Shown here: one piece after another, positions 1 through 5,394 of the stretch
How positions within the stretch are numbered: the first letter of the stretch is position 1
Layout of the letters: the number at the start of each line of letters is the position of its first letter
NCBI GenBank assembly: GCA_003152975.1
Contig: PMBP01000228.1
Coordinates: 1 to 7,304, forward strand
Direction: 5' to 3'
DNA: 7,304 bases
Source of the DNA: Phycisphaerales bacterium
GTDB taxonomy: Bacteria > Planctomycetota > Phycisphaerae > Sedimentisphaerales > Anaerohalosphaeraceae
Position numbers and translations under genes: made by a program
Notes under the pieces: generated by a model
The model's database searches: none
Told to the model about the DNA's origin: nothing
What the model saw: only the letters and a program-made list of their open reading frames with translations

Positions 1-872
1 ACGCCTTTATCGGTGCAGAACCAGGCCTCGTTGGCACTGCGGCCCTTGACATTGTTGGTAAAGTCGCTGGGCAGACCGGTCTCGATCGAATAGTAGCCCC
101 GCCAATGGCGGCCGTCGTAACGGGATTCGCCAAAGTAGGTGGACACCCAGAGGATGCCGTCGATATAGGTCACGCCGGTGGTGATGACATGGACCAGGCC
201 GTCATCGCGGTAGAGGTCGATCTCCATCTCGCCGTCGGGGTCGAGGTAGGTCTTCCAGTTTTCGGTGGCGACATCGAACTCGAGGACACCCGATCCCCAT
301 ACGGCCAGATGAACTTTGCCGTCGTTGTAGGAGGCGCCGTAGTTCCAGATTTCTTCCATGGGAGCGTTCTTCTCGGTGAAGATGGTCCATTCGTTGGAGA
401 CAATGTTATAGCGGCTGGCGCCGGCGGTGGTGGCGGCCCAGACATTGTCATTTTCGATGGCGATGCCATAGACGACATCGTTGACCAGTCCGCTGTTGAA
501 CTGGTGGAAGTGATCGAAGCGGCCGCCGCTGAACCGCGCCAGTCCGCCGCCAAAGAGACCCAGCCAGACATCGCCGGTCTTTTTGTGGACATCGATGGCG
601 GTGACCACCTGCCAGGGCAGGCCGTCCTTCTGCTGCCAGGATTTGGTGACCTTACCGGTCTTTTTGTCGATGCAGGCCAGGCCGTCTTCGGTGCCGACCC
701 AGACCCGCGGGCCGTCGGCCTTGACGGAGAAGATGTGGTCGTTGGGAAGGCCATCGGCCACGGTGAATTGTTTCCATTCCGTATAGACATAGGGAAGTTG
801 TTCGGGTTCGGCGGCGGGCACCGATGCCGCCAGCAGAACCGGCACAACCATCAGAGGAATCCATCGTTTCAT
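1..872 (-). CDS. Exported two-component-regulator propeller (Reg_prop) protein, C-terminus cut off by window edge
   Basis: This is the last visible gene of the cluster. It runs off the left edge, with 290 codons read and no stop. Residues 1-20 form a signal peptide (KR start, hydrophobic core, AASVPA before the mature AEPEQLP). The rest is a repeat of the Reg_prop type: a GLP turn (residues 41-43, 85-87, 267-269) followed by a strand such as VWVGTEDGLACID (57-69). Similar strands start near 102, 144, 187, 241 and 283, so at least six blades are seen. In the known family these propellers are often the periplasmic sensor half of hybrid histidine kinases, but stand-alone secreted forms also exist. 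No transmembrane segment, kinase, DNA-binding domain or CXXCH is visible, so the output is unknown. The ATG at 872-870 has a good AAGGAGA ribosome site 8 bases upstream. It starts 25 bases after the cytochrome gene ends, which suggests co-transcription. Confidence 0.88.
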   Translation of the reverse strand, partial: MKRWIPLMVVPVLLAASVPAAEPEQLPYVYTEWKQFTVADGLPNDHIFSVKADGPRVWVGTEDGLACIDKKTGKVTKSWQQKDGLPWQVVTAIDVHKKTGDVWLGLFGGGLARFSGGRFDHFHQFNSGLVNDVVYGIAIENDNVWAATTAGASRYNIVSNEWTIFTEKNAPMEEIWNYGASYNDGKVHLAVWGSGVLEFDVATENWKTYLDPDGEMEIDLYRDDGLVHVITTGVTYIDGILWVSTYFGESRYDGRHWRGYYSIETGLPSDFTNNVKGRSANEAWFCTDKG

Positions 873-880
873 CACGACAT

Positions 881-887
881 TCTCCTT
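881..887 (-). promoter_or_regulatory. Ribosome binding site of the Reg_prop gene
   Basis: AAGGAGA on the minus strand lies 8 bases before the ATG at 872. It is the strongest Shine-Dalgarno match of the four genes. It fixes the start and puts the signal peptide at the true N-terminus. Confidence 0.8.
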
Positions 888-897
888 GCGGGAAGTC

Positions 898-3747
898 CTA
901 TAAGGTTTTGAGATACTCGATCAGGTCGTTGAGCTGATCCTTGGTCATGTCATTGGTGACGCCGTGTTGGTTGTATGGGTTATATCGGGTCCAGATTTCT
1001 TCCAGCGAATTGGCAATGCCGTTATGCAGATAGGGGGCCGAGTCGTAGATGTTGTTGAGGTGCGGCGTGTCGAACTTGCCCTGGCGGTCGGTCTTGTGCT
1101 GGGTGCCGACATCATGGACGCGGCGATCAGTATAGAGCGGCGGGAAGTGGCAGGTGGCGCAGCGGCCCAGGGCAGGGATTTCGCGGCCGTCGTTGGTGGT
1201 CGTCCGCTGAAAGATTTCTCTGCCGCGGCGCTGCGCGTCGGTGAGGGGCGCGCCGAGCGGGCGATAACGATTCGGAGGTCGGGGGATCGTGCAGATGTAG
1301 AGGTCCAGGGCGGAGAGCTGCTCGGGCGTGAACGGGGCCAGCCGCGTGAAGAATACGGCCAGCCGGGCTCCGCACTGGCGCTGTAAGCTGGGATTGGTGC
1401 CTTCCCACTTAAAGGGGGCGGTGTCGAGGATTCCGCGGAGCGTTCGGTTATCCACGGGGCTAATGCCGATGCCGTCGGCTTCGATATCATAAGTCAGCCC
1501 GTCAACATGGCCATCCGGGTGGCAGGAATGGCAGGAGAACTGGCGGCGGAAAGTGATCGAGGCGTTGTTGAACAATCGCTCGCCGAAACGGGCCTTGGTA
1601 ATTTCGGTCGGACCGCCGAGGTCGATGCGACCGACGGCCTCGAGGGTCGCCAGATCGATGACGGTCAGCGAGTCGTCGAGGGTACAGGCGACGAAGGCCC
1701 ATCGGCCGTCGGGCGTAATCAGGATGCCGCGGGGGTTGGTCTTTGTGACGATGTGCTTGATGATGAATTCGGTACTCTTGCCGAGATGATTGGGAATGAT
1801 CGTTTCGCGGTCAAAGGCCGATGAGGATTTGAGCAGCTTCAACAGCTTGGCGATATCAACGACGGCGACACGGTCGGTGCTGGAGCTGGTCACCAGGGCC
1901 AGCTTGCCATCCGGTGTGACGGCCACATCGGCGGCATCGGGAAAGGATTGGTCCGGCTGATCCAGGAGGACCTGGTCGATGCGGCCGTCCTTCCAGACCA
2001 GGCCGATCCCGTTGGTGATGGTCCAGCCCTGCAACAGGCGGGTCATGGGCACCAGGTTCTTGGTGCGGTTGAGGGTGAAGATCGCAAAGTCGCCCGAGGG
2101 GTGCCAGGCGACGCCCTGCAGGAGGTTGGTGCCGACTGCGATGGGCCGATCCAGCACGGTGGCGCTCTGGGTATCAATGACGGTGATTTCGGATTTGGGG
2201 GGCGTGCGGAACGGCACGAACTGCGAAAGGTTGTTGGTCACGCAGATCCGCGAGCCATCGGGCGACAGGGACAGGGACCACGGGTTTCGGCCTGCGGCCA
2301 GCCGTTTGACTTCCGTGAGCGAGGCGGCGTCGATCACGCTGATGCTGTCGGAGGAGGTGTTGAGGATATAAAGGTATTTTCCCTCCGCATCGGTAAGAAT
2401 TCCGTGCGGCTCGTCCCCGACAGCCAGCGTGGCGACAACCTTGCGCTGGGCGACATCGATCACCGAGACCGCATCCTCCAGGCGAGAAGTGACATACGCG
2501 AATTTCCCGTTGGGGCCAATGGCGATATCGTTGGGCTGGCGGCCGACGGGAATCTCGGCGACCTTCCGCTGCGAGGCGGCATCGACGACGATGACGGAGT
2601 CCGACGACTCGCAGGCGACGAATAGTCCTTTGCCATCGGGCAACAGGGCCATGTTGATGGGATTTTTGTAAATCGGCTCGGCAACAACCTTCGGCGGCGC
2701 TGTGGGGTGGGCGATATTCTGTTTGGCGGCCTCGAAGTCGAAGGGCTTGTCCTTCGAATCCGGATGGCATTGCACGCAGGTTTGGCGCGTGATGGTCCGA
2801 AGGCCTGCGGCCTTGGCGGCGGCTTTATCCCGCATGACCGCTTCGGTGGCGTATTTGCTGCCGGGGCCGTGGCAGGCCTCGCAACCGACGCCTTCGTACC
2901 GGGCCATCTCGTCGGTAACGCCCCCGGCGGGATCGCGCCAGAAAGTGGTATGGCACTGGAGGCACTGTGGGCTGTGCTGCGGCTCGTCGGTTAACTTGCT
3001 GGAGCGGGCGTGCTCGAAGCCCTTGTCGGTGCCGAGAACACCGTAGGCGTGGGCGTGGGCGCTCAAACGCCACTGGCTGAGCTGGTAGCCCATGGCCGGT
3101 TGTTTGTGGCATGCGCCGCAGGCGTTGGAGCCGATGTATTTGGGCTGATCGGCGCCGGCGGGCTTGGGCAACGGAAGCGGGGTATCGCTGGTGGCGGCAT
3201 CCGGAGTCGGATGATTGACATACTGGATCGCCTTTTCCAGATCGAGCTGAGGCAGGTTGTGGACGGCGACATGCGAGCCCTTGACGGTATGGCAGTTGAC
3301 ACAGTCGTCAACAGTGGGAATCCGCAGGCCGGCGGCCATGGCCGCCTTGCGATTCTTCATGGTCTCGAGGTCCATGTACTCGCTGCCGGCGCCGTGGCAT
3401 TTCTCGCACTGCACGCCGTCTTCGGTGTGGAAGGTGTCGTCCTTTTCCCAGTCCTCGGCCTCGGCGCCGGTAGCGTGACAGCCCAGGCACATCGGCGATT
3501 CCAGTGGCTCATCGGGGATGCCGCTGAGCTTGGCGATCTGTTTGGAACCCGGCCGAGAGAGGACGGCGTAGGCGGCGGCGTGTTTGGATACCAACCACTT
3601 GCTCATCTGGTGGCCCATCCCCGAGCCGTCATGACAGGAAGCGCAGACGCCGGCGCCGACATAGACGGGCATTTTCTTTTCGGTCTTGGCCGAGACGACC
3701 GAGGTCGCGAATATTGTCAGGATCAGTATTGGAAGGATTCTGGGCAT
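898..3747 (-). CDS. Decahaem cytochrome c: octahaem c554-like region, seven-bladed YVTN propeller, dihaem MauG/CCP-like domain
   Basis: A 949-residue exported multihaem protein. Residues 1-20 are a signal peptide ending VVSA. Residues 28-350 hold two copies of a tetrahaem module resembling cytochrome c554. Their CXXCH sites are at 35, 87, 114 and 149, then 210, 262, 289 and 324. Residues 362-711 form a YVTN propeller with about seven blades (typical strand DSVIVVDAASQRKVAEIPVG). Blade five has a long insert containing PMTRLLQGW. Residues 719-949 are a dihaem cytochrome-peroxidase/MauG-like domain with CHSCH at 739, CATCH at 863, NRTLRG near 767 and a CCP-type APYLHNG at 904-910. Such proteins carry or exchange electrons in the periplasm or at the cell surface. 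The dihaem part could be catalytic (oxidase or peroxidase-like), but the substrate is not readable. The ATG at 3747 is chosen because it gives the signal peptide, although its ribosome site is weak. It follows the CRTAC1 gene by 18 bases. Fusion of all three parts in one chain is unusual. Confidence 0.93.
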   Translation of the reverse strand: MPRILPILILTIFATSVVSAKTEKKMPVYVGAGVCASCHDGSGMGHQMSKWLVSKHAAAYAVLSRPGSKQIAKLSGIPDEPLESPMCLGCHATGAEAEDWEKDDTFHTEDGVQCEKCHGAGSEYMDLETMKNRKAAMAAGLRIPTVDDCVNCHTVKGSHVAVHNLPQLDLEKAIQYVNHPTPDAATSDTPLPLPKPAGADQPKYIGSNACGACHKQPAMGYQLSQWRLSAHAHAYGVLGTDKGFEHARSSKLTDEPQHSPQCLQCHTTFWRDPAGGVTDEMARYEGVGCEACHGPGSKYATEAVMRDKAAAKAAGLRTITRQTCVQCHPDSKDKPFDFEAAKQNIAHPTAPPKVVAEPIYKNPINMALLPDGKGLFVACESSDSVIVVDAASQRKVAEIPVGRQPNDIAIGPNGKFAYVTSRLEDAVSVIDVAQRKVVATLAVGDEPHGILTDAEGKYLYILNTSSDSISVIDAASLTEVKRLAAGRNPWSLSLSPDGSRICVTNNLSQFVPFRTPPKSEITVIDTQSATVLDRPIAVGTNLLQGVAWHPSGDFAIFTLNRTKNLVPMTRLLQGWTITNGIGLVWKDGRIDQVLLDQPDQSFPDAADVAVTPDGKLALVTSSSTDRVAVVDIAKLLKLLKSSSAFDRETIIPNHLGKSTEFIIKHIVTKTNPRGILITPDGRWAFVACTLDDSLTVIDLATLEAVGRIDLGGPTEITKARFGERLFNNASITFRRQFSCHSCHPDGHVDGLTYDIEADGIGISPVDNRTLRGILDTAPFKWEGTNPSLQRQCGARLAVFFTRLAPFTPEQLSALDLYICTIPRPPNRYRPLGAPLTDAQRRGREIFQRTTTNDGREIPALGRCATCHFPPLYTDRRVHDVGTQHKTDRQGKFDTPHLNNIYDSAPYLHNGIANSLEEIWTRYNPYNQHGVTNDMTKDQLNDLIEYLKTL
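901..1593 (-). other. Dihaem MauG/cytochrome-peroxidase-like C-terminal domain
   Basis: Residues 719-949. The first site, CHSCH (739-743, bases 1533-1519), is followed by PDGHVDG, as in YVTN-linked dihaem proteins. The second site, CATCH (863-867), lies in a typical CCP second-haem fold with FDTPHLNN and APYLHNG. His908 is a candidate for the conserved CCP-family histidine of that loop. A tight C-terminal helix (TKDQLNDLIEYLKTL) closes the domain. Both haem motifs are intact. Confidence 0.82.
1615..2664 (-). other. YVTN beta-propeller segment of the decahaem cytochrome
   Basis: Residues 362-711 contain about seven roughly 40-residue blades. Their strand starts are near 364, 405, 447, 489, 544, 605 and 672. 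Most share a pattern of PDGK, aYVt, then SVxVID and a V-G turn. Blades five and six are enlarged by inserts (about 561-600 and 632-668). Those inserts are the likeliest places for contact with the haem domains, which is an inference from position only. Confidence 0.8.
2701..3666 (-). repeat. Internal duplication of a tetrahaem module within the decahaem cytochrome gene
   Basis: Residues 28-182 and 203-349 of the large cytochrome align along their whole length. Each has the first CXXCH, then a W...HAxAYxVL segment (51-62 and 226-237), then SPxCLxCH (84-91 and 259-266). Next come GVxCExCHGxGSxY (111-124 and 286-299), AAGLR (138-142 and 313-317), CVxCH, and a terminal HPT (179-181 and 347-349). 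Spacing between haem sites is nearly the same in both copies, so this is a tandem duplication of one four-haem unit that has since diverged. Confidence 0.85.
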
Positions 3748-3765
3748 ATAATTCGTTCGAGGCCT

Positions 3766-5394
3766 CTATCGTTTCTGCCAGACGACCTTGAGGAACTGGT
3801 CGGCCTTGACATTGTCCATCGTGGTCACCGTCCGGTCGGGCCAGCGAATTTCGACGCGATCGGCCTTGTCGGCTTTGCCGAGGCCAAAGTGGCAGCGGGA
3901 ATCCGACTGCGACAGATAGCCGGTGACCGGGATCATGTCCGCAATTTGTTTGAACGATCCGACGGTGACGGTGACTCGCGCGCCGAGGGCATCCGACTTA
4001 CCGTTAGGCAACTTCGGGATAACGGTCAGCCAGTGGTTTTTGCCGCCCTCGTTGTGCAGGAGGCGGGCGCGATCGTTGAGATTGACAATAAGCAAATCCA
4101 GACTGCCGTCATTGTCAAAGTCGATCCAGGCCGCGCCGCGTCCGACAAATTTCTGGGAAAAGTAGGGACCGGATTGTTTGGCGACATCGACGAATTTTCC
4201 GGCGCCATCGTTTCGCAGCAGCACGGCCTCTTCCCGGTATTCGTGGTGGGCGTCGCCGTTGGCGACGAAGATGTCCAGCCAGCCGTCGTTGTCGTAGTCC
4301 AGCAACATGCCGCCCCAGCCAGTATATTGGCCGCACACCACGGCGATGCCGGTCTGCGCGGTGCGGTCTTCGAAGAAGTCGCCGCGGTTCATCAGCAGGC
4401 AATTGTAGCCCATGTCGGGAATGAAGACATCCAGCCGCCCGTCGCGATCCACATCGCCGATGGACGGGCCCATCGAGGAGACCCCCTGCCCGCCTTCGCC
4501 GAAGGCCAGGCCCAGGGCCAGTGCGTCGTTGACAAAGGTGCCGTTATGGAGGTTGCGGAAAAAGTCGTTCTCCATCGCGTCGTTGGCGACATAGATATCC
4601 AGATAGCCGTCATTGTCGAGATCGGCAACGGTTGCGCTCATGCCGCGACCGTCGGGATTGAAGACGCCCGCCTCTTTGGTGACATCGGTGAAGGTTCCGT
4701 CGCCGTTGTTGCGATAGAGGGCGTCGGGCTGGCCGTTGTAGCTCAGCGGGCCGGGGTATCCGGCGGCGGCGTAATACGATCGGAACTTGCCGCTGTCGTA
4801 TTCGAGGTAGTTGCAGACATAGACATCGAGACGACCGTCGTTGTTGTAGTCGAACCACGGGGCCGACAGCGACCAGCGGGGATCGGCCAGACCGGACGAC
4901 TGCGAAATGTCCGTGAAGGTGCCGTCGCCGTTGTTGCGGTAGAGGATATTGGGGCCGAAATTGCACACATACAGGTCGATGTCGCCGTCGCCGTCAAAAT
5001 CCGCCGCCGAGCCGCCGCAACCATAGGACTCGCCGCCACCGACGCCGGCCTTTTCGGTGACATCGGTGAAGGTCCCGTCATGGTTGTTGTGGTAGAGGCG
5101 ATTGGAGAGCTTGCCGCGAAGCGATCGCCCGCGGTTGTCGTTGACATCCTTGTTCCACCGGCCGCACAGAAAGTAGAGATCCTGCCACCCGTCGCCGTCA
5201 TAGTCGAAGACGACCACGCCGGCGCCGGTACCCTCGACGATGTTGCTCAGGTCAAAGTCGCCAAAGCTGTGCTTGAATGTGATCCCCGCCGCATCCGTGA
5301 CATCGGTGAAGACCGGCAGGTCCGCCGGTTCGGCGGCGGACGCCGCGCCCGCGCACAACATCCACAACACATTAACTATCGCATATCTCCTCAT
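3766..5394 (-). CDS. CRTAC1-family exported protein: FG-GAP/VCBS calcium propeller with ASPIC/UnbV C-terminal domain
   Basis: A 542-residue secreted protein. Residues 1-20 form a signal peptide (MRRYAIVNVLWMLC..ASA). Seven calcium-loop motifs of the DxDxDGxxD kind start at residues 64, 132, 182, 258, 314, 366 and 425. This matches the seven blades of an integrin-alpha-like FG-GAP/VCBS propeller. Between them lie repeated LYRNNGDGTFTDVT segments. Residues about 467-540 are an ASPIC/UnbV domain (ALGARVTV, GYLSQSD, HFGLG, VEIRWPD). The family's function in bacteria is not established. Binding calcium and acting as an extracellular scaffold is what the fold suggests. No haem motif is present. It starts inside the stop of the HzsA-related gene (ATGA, 5391-5394) and is followed 18 bases later by the decahaem cytochrome, so it is probably made in step with both. 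A GGGAG ribosome site lies 5 bases upstream of the ATG. Confidence 0.93.
   Translation of the reverse strand: MRRYAIVNVLWMLCAGAASAAEPADLPVFTDVTDAAGITFKHSFGDFDLSNIVEGTGAGVVVFDYDGDGWQDLYFLCGRWNKDVNDNRGRSLRGKLSNRLYHNNHDGTFTDVTEKAGVGGGESYGCGGSAADFDGDGDIDLYVCNFGPNILYRNNGDGTFTDISQSSGLADPRWSLSAPWFDYNNDGRLDVYVCNYLEYDSGKFRSYYAAAGYPGPLSYNGQPDALYRNNGDGTFTDVTKEAGVFNPDGRGMSATVADLDNDGYLDIYVANDAMENDFFRNLHNGTFVNDALALGLAFGEGGQGVSSMGPSIGDVDRDGRLDVFIPDMGYNCLLMNRGDFFEDRTAQTGIAVVCGQYTGWGGMLLDYDNDGWLDIFVANGDAHHEYREEAVLLRNDGAGKFVDVAKQSGPYFSQKFVGRGAAWIDFDNDGSLDLLIVNLNDRARLLHNEGGKNHWLTVIPKLPNGKSDALGARVTVTVGSFKQIADMIPVTGYLSQSDSRCHFGLGKADKADRVEIRWPDRTVTTMDNVKADQFLKVVWQKR
4681..5098 (-). repeat. Three dispersed near-identical 40-base repeats encoding FG-GAP blades
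   Basis: Copies at 4681-4720, 4906-4945 and 5059-5098 encode LYRNNGDGTFTDVT-like segments (the third reads LYHNNHDGTFTDVT). They are highly similar at the DNA level as well as the protein level. They are ordinary coding repeats of the propeller, but the DNA identity makes them possible sites of in-frame slippage or recombination. Confidence 0.75.
5391..5394 (-). other. ATGA stop-start overlap between HzsA-related and CRTAC1 genes
   Basis: The TGA of the upstream gene occupies 5393-5391 and the ATG of the downstream gene 5394-5392, read on the minus strand. Such overlaps usually mean translational coupling. Confidence 0.9.

Noticed and set aside
170..847. A 225-codon minus-strand open frame inside the Reg_prop gene
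   Set aside because: It is in another frame, rich in S, P, T and R. The frame starting at 872 gives the signal peptide and blade repeats and stays open to the edge.
105..911. A 268-codon plus-strand open frame at the left end
   Set aside because: It is antisense to the clear Reg_prop repeat and signal peptide, and its Gly/Val/Asp-rich product has no recognisable domain.
3759..3766. An 8-base palindrome GAGGCCTC at the CRTAC1-cytochrome junction
   Set aside because: It is too short for a terminator or operator, has no U-tract, and there is no second copy.
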